Source: CALRQJ02 sp943370285
GTDB lineage: Bacteria; Bacteroidota; Bacteroidia; Chitinophagales; Chitinophagaceae
NCBI GenBank assembly: GCA_943370285.1
Contig: CALRQJ020000017.1
Coordinates: 1 to 64,000 of the forward strand
DNA: 64,000 bases
Direction: 5' to 3'
Both the position numbers and the translations under genes were made by a program. This document shows positions 30,830-38,487 of this stretch, piece by piece. Each line of letters starts with the position of its first letter. Position 1 is the first letter of the stretch. The notes beneath the pieces were generated by a model, which saw nothing but the letters and a program-made list of their open reading frames with translations, did no database searches and was not told where the DNA came from.

Positions 30830-32414
30830 CTTGACTAGAATAAAGGTGATTCTTAACCGAGTCACCTTTTTCTTTTTCCTCCAAAACCCTTGTCAGTAAA
30901 GGAATTGCTTCGAACAGGCTGTTTACTTTCGGAGTTCGAACCATGCTTTTTTTCTTATCATACAGGATTCCCTCAGGGAATATCAATTTTTGTAATCGAT
31001 GCTTATCTTCATATGCTGCTGAAACCCACAACTGGCTTAGGTTTTGGGCAAGAGACAAACATTTTAAAATTGCTTTTTCATAGTTCGAACTCGATATTGT
31101 ACTTGTATCAATTTCAAGGCTCATTTTTTTGATTTCATCATTTATTTGTTTTGTATATTTATTATACATGTCACTATTGATTTGGTCATTTAGGAACTTA
31201 ATATCAACTTTTTCGAGTAGGCTTTTCTTTTCGGTTATTTTCTTCTTTAAAAATGTAGTATTGTTTTGACGGGCTTGTAATTTCTTTTTTAGCTTTTCCA
31301 ACATCAGCTTCCTTAAAGTACTCGAGTATGATGGGATATATTGAAATTGGATCAATAAATCACTAAACTCGCTGTTGAGCCTTTTTGCGTTGACATTAAT
31401 GGGTGAGAAACTATTTTTTGTCTTATAATACCAAATTCCTTTTGTTTTATACCCGGTGAAAGGTTGGCCACTTTCTTCATCCTTTGCAAAAATTTTTAGT
31501 GGAATTTCGTCATGACGTGAAACCTTAGGGATTGATAAAAGCGGTTGATTATTCAGTATGTCTTGGGCTTCTAAAAACAATTTAATGTCTATCAGTTGAG
31601 GATGTTTCCCTTTGATGAGTTTTCCCTCCACAAGTTTGCCTGTTACATAGCCTGCGTAAAAGGGGTTGGTGAATACCTGCCTAAAACTTTTGATAGATAT
31701 GTTTACACCTTTAGTTCTCAATCGCTCTATAATCTCTGTATAGCTATATTTTCGTTCTATTAACATTAAAAATCCTTTCTTGATTTCTTTACCAACGTCT
31801 GTAATAATGTATTCATGGAAACATGCTCTTTGTTTAGGTTTGAGATTCTTATAACCTAAAGGTGTTGCATAAGGCCAATAGCCTTTCAGCATTACTTCTC
31901 GAGTATTAATGATTGTTCTGTCGCTTTTTAACCTGTTATCAAAGTTATTGAGCATATGGAAGAAATTCTCTTGTAGTCTTCCTATCGCAGTAGAGGTATC
32001 AATATCTTGTGTTACAGATTTTACCGTAATGCCTTCTTTTCCCAACTCTTCGCTTAAGAAAGATGCTTGAGCACCTGTTCGTGAAAATCTGTCGAAATTA
32101 AAGATGATAATGTAGGAGATATTTTTATGCTTACGAACATATTCCAACATTCTCATAAACTCTTTTCGGCCATCGGTCTTAGCACTTTCATATTTCCCCC
32201 CAAAGTGGGCTCGAAGCGGAATATTATGCTTCAGCGAATATTCATCACAATACTTTTTTTGAACCTCCAGGCTACCGTTGTTTTCAGCTTGCTCTTTACT
32301 ACTAACCCGGGTATAAACAATACCATCACCGCCTCTTTTAATTACTTTTTTCTCATAACGTTTATCACTCAACGCTTGTAATGCTTTTTCAATGTTGCTG
32401 GTTTTCATCTTCAT
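30777..32414 (-). CDS. large serine recombinase (integrase of the element)
   Basis: Site-specific recombinase of about 545 residues that would integrate and excise the element. The resolvase domain opens with IVYTRVSSKEQ, placing the nucleophile Ser near residue 38; FNFDRFSRTG and QENFFHMLNNFDNRL follow. The Recombinase domain includes SYTEIIERLRTKGVNISIKS and ITNPFYAGYV-like sequence. The usual zinc-ribbon cysteines after it are absent. A Lys/Leu-rich coiled coil occupies about residues 370-440. The start was set at MKMKTSNIEKAL, overlapping the small upstream gene; the longer frame adds eight residues. The last residues (GIEPVRPLRVTGF) are read from tRNA-Leu sequence, so the C-terminus was formed by integration. 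Confidence 0.9.
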   Translation of the reverse strand: MKMKTSNIEKALQALSDKRYEKKVIKRGGDGIVYTRVSSKEQAENNGSLEVQKKYCDEYSLKHNIPLRAHFGGKYESAKTDGRKEFMRMLEYVRKHKNISYIIIFNFDRFSRTGAQASFLSEELGKEGITVKSVTQDIDTSTAIGRLQENFFHMLNNFDNRLKSDRTIINTREVMLKGYWPYATPLGYKNLKPKQRACFHEYIITDVGKEIKKGFLMLIERKYSYTEIIERLRTKGVNISIKSFRQVFTNPFYAGYVTGKLVEGKLIKGKHPQLIDIKLFLEAQDILNNQPLLSIPKVSRHDEIPLKIFAKDEESGQPFTGYKTKGIWYYKTKNSFSPINVNAKRLNSEFSDLLIQFQYIPSYSSTLRKLMLEKLKKKLQARQNNTTFLKKKITEKKSLLEKVDIKFLNDQINSDMYNKYTKQINDEIKKMSLEIDTSTISSSNYEKAILKCLSLAQNLSQLWVSAAYEDKHRLQKLIFPEGILYDKKKSMVRTPKVNSLFEAIPLLTRVLEEKEKGDSVKNHLYSSQVPQTGIEPVRPLRVTGF

Positions 32415-32601
32415 GCAGGTTTTGTAAATAAATATCAACTATTATTTCAGAGAATAATTGCAGCTGTTCAGCTACTGACAAATTGCTTAATCTGTTATTT
32501 TCTAAAATATCGGCTTTGTTATTTTTTAAAATGCTGTTTGTTGTTAATCGTTCATTTTCGGAGTTTAATGGTTGTTTGTGTTCATAATAACTGGGTTTCA
32601 T
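32389..32601 (-). CDS. small protein upstream of the recombinase, unknown
   Basis: 70 residues, polar and without cysteines or membrane segments; the second half (LSNLSVAEQLQLFSEIIVDI) is predicted helical. It overlaps the recombinase start by about 25 nt, so translation is probably coupled. It may be an accessory or control protein of the element. No family recognised. Confidence 0.5.
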   Translation of the reverse strand: MKPSYYEHKQPLNSENERLTTNSILKNNKADILENNRLSNLSVAEQLQLFSEIIVDIYLQNLHEDENQQH

Positions 32602-32672
32602 TTTTACTCAGTTGAGGTTTTGCCATCTCAAATGGAAAAAACCTAATAAATAACCGAGCCGTCTCAAACGGG

Positions 32673-33584
32673 TCATTTAAAATATCTTTTGTGGGTTTTT
32701 GTGAATGATAAGGAGGTTCCTGTTCTTGTACTCAACTCAATACTCTCATAGTTTTGTAAGCCTAATAGCTTCATGATTTCTTTTGCCTTGCTTCCATCTA
32801 CATGCCCATTTTGCTCACATTCAATCTTTACATATTTGCCACTTTTGTGGTCAATGGTGATGCTTATTTTCTGAATATTTTTTTTGCGAAGTTGAGTTAG
32901 TACCCACATCTCATCTTCATTAAGTACACCTGTATTTTCAACGAATTCGGCTTTATCCTCTTCTAATAAAATTTCAGTAATAAAATGAGATAAGGGAATA
33001 AAAAGATAAGGTTGATTGAAATCAAAACTTTTATTCGTACCGTCCATAACTGCAAACGATTCATCCTGATAAACAATAAATCCTGTTTCTAGACCTGCAT
33101 TTAAGCAAGTTAGAATCAAACCAGAGAAATGACTGACTTCTGTTCTTAAGGCACTCATCAACAGTGGATCTTTATTTACCTTTTCAATTACTTGCATAAG
33201 TTCAACTTCTTGCTCATCAAGCTTTCTAATTTTCTTAAGGTTATAGTAATAGGCCAAATTGTCTTGTACTATTTTCTTGTAAAGATTTGCTTCATATGCA
33301 TCAAGAAACTGTGCTTTGAATATGTTTTTCATGAGTTGTAGGGAACAACCATAATCTCTTAGGCACTTCAGTGTCTTTATCCATACATATTCAATAAAAC
33401 TTATTCTGGCCCATTTGCCTTCTTCAATAGTGCCTAAGAGCCCATTCATTTTCCAGTAATGAAATGTCTTTGAGTCTATACCCGTTTGTTTCACAGTTAA
33501 GTTTTTAGACATCAATAAGCTGCCCTGCAACTCAAATGCTTTTGCGGTATTTTGATTTATTTCGGCTAATGAGATTTTATTCAT
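32673..33584 (-). CDS. MerR-like helix-turn-helix protein, unknown role
   Basis: 303 residues. The N-terminal third resembles a MerR-type winged helix: MSKNLTVKQTGIDSKTFHYW then MNGLLGTIEEGKWARISF and the helical KTLKCLRDYGCSLQLMKNIF. The rest has no motif I can name; it is mixed alpha/beta with a conserved-looking end (STRTGTSLSFTKTHKRYF). It is divergent from the next gene across 48 bp, the arrangement of a local regulator, but there is no direct proof that it regulates the element. Confidence 0.6.
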   Translation of the reverse strand: MNKISLAEINQNTAKAFELQGSLLMSKNLTVKQTGIDSKTFHYWKMNGLLGTIEEGKWARISFIEYVWIKTLKCLRDYGCSLQLMKNIFKAQFLDAYEANLYKKIVQDNLAYYYNLKKIRKLDEQEVELMQVIEKVNKDPLLMSALRTEVSHFSGLILTCLNAGLETGFIVYQDESFAVMDGTNKSFDFNQPYLFIPLSHFITEILLEEDKAEFVENTGVLNEDEMWVLTQLRKKNIQKISITIDHKSGKYVKIECEQNGHVDGSKAKEIMKLLGLQNYESIELSTRTGTSLSFTKTHKRYFK

Positions 33585-33632
33585 ACAGTAAAAGTACTAA
33601 CTAATTCGTAATTTTGATTCAAAAAATACAAC

Positions 33633-34061
33633 ATGACTCAAAAAATTCAAAAAATCAAGTCCCCAGCAAGGACCTATTTCTCCGGCAGAGCCTGTTTGTT
33701 TTGCGGTGAACCCATTGAGGATCAAGCTCGATTAAGTAAGAAACATTGCACCCCATGGATCGATGAGTACGGAAAAAATCATAACTGTAGACGAAAACAA
33801 CATCATATGCGGCATGCTGAGGATGAAAATATATTACTCGATCACAATACGAAACAACGTGAAACACAACGTCAAATTGAACGTCTAATCAAAACTCACG
33901 GCAATGAAGTTACTATAGCGATGTTAGATGCATTTGGCATTCAGCTTTCATCAGCGCTTGAACATAATTACACAACCTGTGGTGTAGAATCTAAATTCTT
34001 AGGCTACTCTATAATTTCAAAAGCAAAATCTAATCACCATAAAATAAGAAAACATGACTAA
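33633..34061 (+). CDS. small Cys/His-rich protein, possible zinc finger
   Basis: 142 residues, strongly basic. ACLFCGEPI near residue 18, followed by HCTPW and NCRRKQHHMRHAEDE, gives a set of Cys and His that could bind one zinc ion. I recognise no named family. It overlaps the following gene by 8 nt, so the pair is co-transcribed. Confidence 0.55.
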   Translation: MTQKIQKIKSPARTYFSGRACLFCGEPIEDQARLSKKHCTPWIDEYGKNHNCRRKQHHMRHAEDENILLDHNTKQRETQRQIERLIKTHGNEVTIAMLDAFGIQLSSALEHNYTTCGVESKFLGYSIISKAKSNHHKIRKHD

Positions 34062-34344
34062 CACAAATTTCATGACAGTATTAAACGCTGTTCACAATCA
34101 AAAACAAGAAAAAAAATTAATCATTACTGCTGTAGGAGGTATCCTTATTATAGGAGTGATTGCCTATACCTATAAAATTAGGTTAGAAAAAAAGAGTGCT
34201 GACTATGAAGCATTGATTGGTATGTATAACCAGTTAAACGCAGAAGTTAGTCGTACTAAAGTAGAAAACGCAACGTGTCAGCAAAAGGTAAAGAGACTTG
34301 AGCTTGAAAATTCAGTATTAGCTAGTCAAAGATCTGCTTCTTAG
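34054..34344 (+). CDS. small membrane protein with coiled coil
   Basis: 96 residues. One membrane segment (LIITAVGGILIIGVIAYTY) near residue 26 and a charged coiled coil after it (ADYEALIGMYNQLNAEVSRT). The layout resembles small spanin-like or scaffold proteins, but no function can be assigned. Start overlaps the upstream gene. Confidence 0.55.
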   Translation: MTNTNFMTVLNAVHNQKQEKKLIITAVGGILIIGVIAYTYKIRLEKKSADYEALIGMYNQLNAEVSRTKVENATCQQKVKRLELENSVLASQRSAS

Positions 34345-34391
34345 TTTCTCCTTTTTTTTGCTTAATTCAATGATTTAATCATTTTCGAAAA

Positions 34392-34476
34392 AGTTCATTT
34401 CCGTTCGTGAATGTTCAGCAATGTTCACGAACGTTCCCGAAAGTTCCCGAACGTTCTTTACCGTTCAGGAACGTTC
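34392..34476. repeat. phased GTTC/GAAC repeat array, probable operator or iteron
   Basis: About 85 bp made of near-10-bp units of the form nnGAAnGTTC. The perfect palindrome GAACGTTC occurs three times (34439 region, 34450 region, 34470 region) with diverged units between. One unit per helical turn suggests cooperative protein binding on one DNA face. It lies 165-250 bp upstream of the SRAP start; the rest of 34345-34639 holds only the dyad below. Confidence 0.6.
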
Positions 34477-34548
34477 CAAAATTGTTTTTCCTATTTTTTA
34501 AAATACTTGATACTTTCATTGTTTTAGGCATCATTTACGTTTCGGTGA

Positions 34549-34579
34549 TTCTCGAAAAATATTGGTAACTTTTCGAGAA
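34549..34579. promoter_or_regulatory. inverted repeat upstream of the SRAP gene
   Basis: Perfect 10-bp arms TTCTCGAAAA (34549-34558) and TTTTCGAGAA (34570-34579) separated by 11 bp, ending 60 bp before the SRAP start. This is a likely operator dyad; it has no T-run. Confidence 0.5.
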
Positions 34580-34639
34580 ATCGTCGGTGTAAAACGCTTT
34601 AACAGAAGAAAAAATAGAAATCACAAAAGAAAACCAGTA

Positions 34640-35190
34640 ATGTGTTTTTTCAACAGCCTGATGATTTCGGAAAAAAAATACCTCGAACTACTGAAGATCG
34701 AAAAGGAGATTAATGAAGCTTTTTTACCCGTAGTTAGTGGGTTTGAATTCGGTAATTGGCCCATCATAAAGCCTGATATTCGGGAAAACACAGTCGTTGA
34801 TTGGAATGTGACTAATGCCGAATGGGGGTTAGCTCCGTTTTACGTTCAGAACAGAACACAACTAAAATCGGAAAGAATCAAATTGTCGACACTGAATGCA
34901 AGAAATGATAAACTTTTATCGAGCAATATTTGGAAAAAATCAGCTGCCGATGGAAGGTGTTTGATTTTAACGAGTGGTTTTTTCGAATACCGACATGTTA
35001 CGAAAATCGGTAAAAGAGGAGAAGTGCTAAAAACTGTCGATAAATACCCGTATTTCATTACGATAGACGGTAATAATCCATTTTTTCTGATGGCGGGTAT
35101 TTACAATACATGGACCGATAAGATAGCGGTAAAACGTTGGATACTTTTACAATCGTAACAACTGATGTAGCTTACACTACCATACTCACG
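34640..35190 (+). pseudogene. SRAP / YedK-HMCES family protein, frameshifted and truncated
   Basis: SRAP proteins form a covalent cross-link with abasic sites in single-stranded DNA through Cys2. The start MCFFNSLMIS places Cys at position 2; NAEWGLAPFY and RCLILTSGFFEY are family segments. The open frame ends after NTWTDKIAVKRWILLQS at 35158. In the frame that one extra base would restore, the DNA continues as DTFTIVTTDV, the expected SRAP sequence, so one A is missing near 35131-35134. Homology then stops near 35170-35190 and RHS sequence begins, so the 3' end is lost too. Confidence 0.75.
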
Positions 35191-35192
35191 GG

Positions 35193-35347
35193 CCCAAATT
35201 TACGGCCACCCAACTGGCACAAACAAGCGTACACCCTGCTGCCATTACAGGCTTTTTAAGCGACCAAAACCGCAGAAATGTAGATACCAAGCCCAAAGCC
35301 TTTATCAATTAGATATTATTTGATGAGCAATTTAAACCAGTTATTAC
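35193..35347 (+). pseudogene. RHS core remnant in inverted orientation
   Basis: Plus-strand frame reads HGPKFTATQLAQTSVHPAAI, then FLSDQNRRNVDTKPKAFIN, a stop (TAG where TGG is expected), ILFDEQFKPVIT. The same ILFDEQFKPVIT occurs on the minus strand at about 38000-38050. It is therefore the RHS core segment just upstream of the tips, facing the opposite way from all other copies. It joins a minus-strand core piece at a shared TTATTACC. Confidence 0.75.
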
Positions 35348-35467
35348 CTACTTGCTCAAAACCGCTATTGTTGCCATCGTTGGTAATAAACGGTTTAAAT
35401 AATGCTAGTTGTAAGATTAATGCCGGGGTCCCACAGCGGCGCTGCTAAGGCACTGCATGGAGACCCC
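35347..35467 (-). repeat. module leader without a module (hairpin plus RHS core scrap)
   Basis: Minus strand: hairpin GGGGTCTCCAT..ATGGGACCCC class at 35425-35467, then LFKPFITNDGNNSGFEQVGN in frame, ending at the inversion junction. It marks where another toxin module once stood or was lost. Confidence 0.7.
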
Positions 35468-35511
35468 CGGCAAGACAAAAGGTGAGATGGAGACCACAGT
35501 ATAACAAAGAA

Positions 35512-35531
35512 ATGAAGCAAAAACTGGCTCA
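35512..35531. repeat. 20-bp direct repeat, copy 1
   Basis: ATGAAGCAAAAACTGGCTCA, identical at 43438-43457. Both copies lie between an immunity-gene terminator and the next module leader, so they are part of the shared 3' flank of modules. Confidence 0.8.
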
Positions 35532-35534
35532 ATA

Positions 35535-35564
35535 ACAAAGCCGTCTGCAACGGTGGCTTTGTTG
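35535..35564 (-). terminator. terminator after module A
   Basis: AACAAAGCC / GGCTTTGTT stem with a 12-nt loop, 20 bp past the stop of the module A immunity gene. Confidence 0.6.
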
Positions 35565-35583
35565 TGATAATTTAACTTTTGCC

Positions 35584-35826
35584 TTATTCGTTTGAATAAA
35601 ACAAGACTTCTTCATTACTTGAATAAATAACTAATTCAATATCTTGATTAGTTGTTAAAAAAATTTCCGCAAAATTCTTCGCTTCATTCAGTGATTCAAA
35701 GACTGTATAAACCTTTTGATATTTATCAACCGCTAAGACAAGTTGCTCGTCCAACACATGTCCATTTTTTTTATCAGCCCTGATAAGAGCCACTTGATTC
35801 TTTTTTAACTCTGGGAAAGACTCCAT
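35584..35826 (-). CDS. probable immunity protein, module A
   Basis: 80 residues, acidic, no signal or membrane segment, so cytoplasmic. It follows the module A toxin by 16 bp on the same strand, the position of an immunity gene. No family recognised. A soluble cytoplasmic partner fits a toxin that acts on a cytoplasmic target. Confidence 0.6.
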   Translation of the reverse strand: MESFPELKKNQVALIRADKKNGHVLDEQLVLAVDKYQKVYTVFESLNEAKNFAEIFLTTNQDIELVIYSSNEEVLFYSNE

Positions 35827-35842
35827 GCTATCTTTATAAAGT

Positions 35843-36856
35843 TTAGTGATATTCTACTTTAGCATTCTTAACCTTGCCTTTTAGTAAAACTTCAGATTCA
35901 TTTACTTTTTTACCGGACTGTTTTAAAACTACGTTTTTAGCACTTGGGCTTTTAACAACTGAGGAAGATTTTACTGTTTTTGACATTACAACACCATTAC
36001 CAGAAGGACGTTTAGCATAGTTTATGGCTACATCTTTGTTTGTAGTCCATGATGAATATTTACTAGCTGTGTTACCAGCATTATGTTGAGCTGCTGTTGC
36101 ATTACCTCCTTTAGGAACTGCTGTACCCTTAGTTGCATTTCCAAACCCTGCATGGGATTCATTAACTCCTCGATACAAGGTAATTGTTTCTGCTTTTGAA
36201 CCATTAGCAGCCGCACCAGCACCAGCAGTTAATGCTATACCAATACCAAAATCTGCATAACCAGCAACAGTATTAGCTGTTTGTTGAGAGACCCCTGTAG
36301 CTTGTAACCCCTTACTAATCCCCTGCTCAGTAAAAGTTTGTGTGGAATTACCTGAAAAAAGTTGCGTTAAACCTGCGGCAAAATTATCAGCGCCATGTAC
36401 TACTGCTGCCCCTCCAACAACTGCACCTATACCAGTCCAAGAAGTTGCAGCACCACCGACAGCACCTACAACCATTTCAGCAAGTCCGCCAACAACTTTT
36501 ACTGCTCCCCATATTCTTGTTGAAGTACTTGGTGGGTCATCAGAGCCTCCCATCTCTGGCTCATCGCCCAAGGGGTCACTAAAAGATACTGGATTATCAA
36601 AATTAGAAGCATATGGTGACCATGCTTCCATATTTTCAATCTTTGGGTCTATTTGCCACCATCTTCCAGTTTGTGGGTCTAATTCCCTAAAGAACGCATC
36701 GTAAACGGCTAAATCTAAATCATTTTCCCACTCAATTCCGTTATACTTTTTCTTATTCTCTAAGCTTCCGGCTGCCTTAGAACTTATCCCCGCCATTGTC
36801 AATCCGAACGGATAATAATGGGTTTCTTCTACGAGTGGGCCACGGGTGTGAGTCAC
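35843..36856 (-). CDS. RHS tip toxin, module A: ADP-ribosyltransferase-like
   Basis: Orphan RHS C-terminal module of 337 residues, without the long RHS barrel. It opens with the core THTRGPLVEETHYYPFGLTM and ends its core at SDPLGDE. A Gly/Ala-rich hydrophobic pre-toxin region (about 105-205) follows. The last 115 residues carry the R-S-E pattern of ADP-ribosyltransferases: TLYRGVNES, KYSSWTTNKDVAINYA and VNESEVLLKG. The target cannot be read. The listed start is a GTG inside the core; upstream the frame is broken by a 20-bp palindrome insert, so expression from this position is doubtful. Confidence 0.75.
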   Translation of the reverse strand: MTHTRGPLVEETHYYPFGLTMAGISSKAAGSLENKKKYNGIEWENDLDLAVYDAFFRELDPQTGRWWQIDPKIENMEAWSPYASNFDNPVSFSDPLGDEPEMGGSDDPPSTSTRIWGAVKVVGGLAEMVVGAVGGAATSWTGIGAVVGGAAVVHGADNFAAGLTQLFSGNSTQTFTEQGISKGLQATGVSQQTANTVAGYADFGIGIALTAGAGAAANGSKAETITLYRGVNESHAGFGNATKGTAVPKGGNATAAQHNAGNTASKYSSWTTNKDVAINYAKRPSGNGVVMSKTVKSSSVVKSPSAKNVVLKQSGKKVNESEVLLKGKVKNAKVEYH

Positions 36857-37103
36857 TTGAAGGTTATCAAAGAACCTGCCTACCGGCAGGCAGGCGCTGC
36901 AATATTGGGTGTTTCATTGCTGGTGTAAATATATAAAAATCCGTTGGTGGTTATGGCACGGTTCGTTATAATATGTGTTAAAAATTCTTCGTTATTTCCT
37001 ACTTGCTCAATGCCGCTGTTGTTGCCATCGTTGTTAATAAGAGGTTTAATTAATGGTAGTTTAATGCCGACGTCTCATAGCTGCGCTGCTAAGTCAATGC
37101 ATG
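36857..37103 (-). repeat. module A leader (RHS core 5' segment and degenerate hairpin)
   Basis: Minus strand: decayed hairpin at about 37065-37103, then the common core segment coding NNSGIEQVGNNEEFLTH and ITTNGFLYIYTSNETPNIA. This leader occurs in front of nearly every module. It carries the 20-bp palindrome at 36876-36895. Confidence 0.8.
36876..36895. repeat. 20-bp palindrome inserted in RHS core (A)
   Basis: CTGCCTACCGGCAGGCAGGC placed between AAAGAAC and GCTGCAAT, which are contiguous in modules C and H. Twenty bases shift the frame. Confidence 0.85.
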
Positions 37104-37131
37104 AACTAGCCTATTAAGATAAATAAAAAAA

Positions 37132-37500
37132 TTAATTAGTGTCGATTCTATTGATTAATACACCAAGAAAACCCATTCCCAACGCACCTAAAAATGCAAA
37201 GCCTAATAATTTAAACTCACTCATAACTAATAAAACACTTGAAGAAATGAAAAAAAATGCTACAAGTATTAGCAATTTCTTGTTTATCAAGAAAAAGGAC
37301 CGACTTGGTATTGTTACTTTCTCAGTATTGTTTTTTTTCCATAAAGAAATAGCTAACAATGGAGAAAGGAAGATGATGATAAAAGGAATCCATCTAACCA
37401 AAATAGAAACTCCATATTTTTGCCAAACCATTAATAGCACTACTATCAGTGTTATGTAAGTAAAATAATTTCTGCTCGCTTTCATATTCTTATAAATCAT
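37132..37500 (-). CDS. membrane protein, probable immunity of module B
   Basis: 122 residues with four predicted membrane segments (YITLIVVLLMVWQKYGV, WIPFIIIFLSPLLAISL, LLILVAFFFISSSVLLVM, LLGFAFLGALGMGFLGVL). It directly abuts the stop-start boundary of the module B tip. Integral membrane immunity proteins usually protect against toxins that act on or cross the inner membrane. Confidence 0.6.
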   Translation of the reverse strand: MIYKNMKASRNYFTYITLIVVLLMVWQKYGVSILVRWIPFIIIFLSPLLAISLWKKNNTEKVTIPSRSFFLINKKLLILVAFFFISSSVLLVMSEFKLLGFAFLGALGMGFLGVLINRIDTN

Positions 37501-37770
37501 TTACCGGTAACTACCATTTGGCTGTAAAAACAAAGTTCCTCCTTGTCTTCCTACAGGAACAAATTTAGATGGAGATGGCAGTGTCACTGGTGGTTCAATA
37601 TAAGATTGAGTTCCCTTTGAACTTCCATTACTCTTGCTAGTTGAAGGAGAATTTCCTGTTATTAACTTCTTTACGATATTTAATGTACCCGTTGCAACAC
37701 CTGATGCTGATGTTGAAGCGGCTACTTTTCTATTATTAACATAACCTTCTTGTTTCGTCTTCATGTCCAT
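37501..37770 (-). CDS. short tip fragment of module B
   Basis: 89 residues, Ser/Thr/Gly-rich and without recognisable domain. It is in a different frame from the degenerate RHS core just upstream and has lost the usual DPxG junction. Near its end VPVGRQGGT is the typical translation of a palindromic repeat (CCTGTAGGAAGACAAGG on the minus strand), so part of the frame is repeat-derived. It may be only a remnant. Confidence 0.35.
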   Translation of the reverse strand: MDMKTKQEGYVNNRKVAASTSASGVATGTLNIVKKLITGNSPSTSKSNGSSKGTQSYIEPPVTLPSPSKFVPVGRQGGTLFLQPNGSYR

Positions 37771-38060
37771 AATATTTTCTTGGCGGGAGGCATGTATTCA
37801 CACAATGGGTCAATCTGAAAGAACCTGCCCGTTTGTGCATCATACATCCTTGCGTTAAAGTCGTATGTTTCTAATCCACTACCGTCACTAAACTCTCTTT
37901 CCTGCTTCTCGTTACCGTTAAACTCATAACGATTTTCCAAAACACCCAGTGTAAAAATTCTTCATTATTACCTACTTGCTCAAAGCCGCTGTTGTTGACG
38001 TCGTTGGTGATAACGGGTTTAAATTGCTCATCAAACAATATCCAATTGATAAGAGATATA
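37771..38060 (-). pseudogene. degenerate RHS core of module B
   Basis: Minus strand codes SLINWILFDEQFKPVITN, then NNSGFEQVGNNEEFLH. It then jumps across a deletion to NGNEKQEREFSDGSGLETYD and FNARMYDAQTGRFFQIDPL, so the THTRGP..YYPFGLTM part is missing. Unlike the other copies it has no hairpin leader; its 5' end continues as true RHS core (INWILFDEQFKPVI). Confidence 0.75.
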
Positions 38061-38064
38061 GGTT

Positions 38065-38487
38065 TTATAAATTTTCCATTAGCTTTTTGAAGTAGTGTAT
38101 TTGACCCAAAATTAAGGGGCTTAAAAATATCGCTAAACAAGTTACCCAAAACATTATTCCTTCTGGTGGTAGCGGAACATTTTTGCCCCAAATTACCGTA
38201 GACAAAACCGATAAGCCAACATAAATCAATAAATTAAAAAGAGAAAATAAAACAGGCTTATATAATTTGATAGTTTCAACGTACTTAAACAATAGAAAAT
38301 ACAAGATTATAAATGGTAAACCATAAAATAATACTCTCCAAAAATTCCATAAAATAACTGAATCAAAACTACCTTCGAAATCTAAAGAATCAAAAATATT
38401 ATTGAACAAAACCACAAAAAAACAACCTATTGTTTCAATAATAAATAGGCTTACATATAATATAATAAAATTAATAATCTTACTCAT
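38065..38487 (-). CDS. membrane protein, probable immunity of module C
   Basis: 140 residues with four predicted membrane segments (NFIILYVSLFIIETIGCFF, YGLPFIILYFLLFKYV, LFSLFNLLIYVGLSVL, MFWVTCLAIFLSPLIL). Its start overlaps the end of the module C toxin by 8 nt, so the two are coupled. No family recognised. Confidence 0.7.
   Translation of the reverse strand: MSKIINFIILYVSLFIIETIGCFFVVLFNNIFDSLDFEGSFDSVILWNFWRVLFYGLPFIILYFLLFKYVETIKLYKPVLFSLFNLLIYVGLSVLSTVIWGKNVPLPPEGIMFWVTCLAIFLSPLILGQIHYFKKLMENL

Noticed and set aside
36340..36704. Plus-strand frames of 80 and 120 residues
   Set aside because: They are antisense to the module A pre-toxin region and RHS core.
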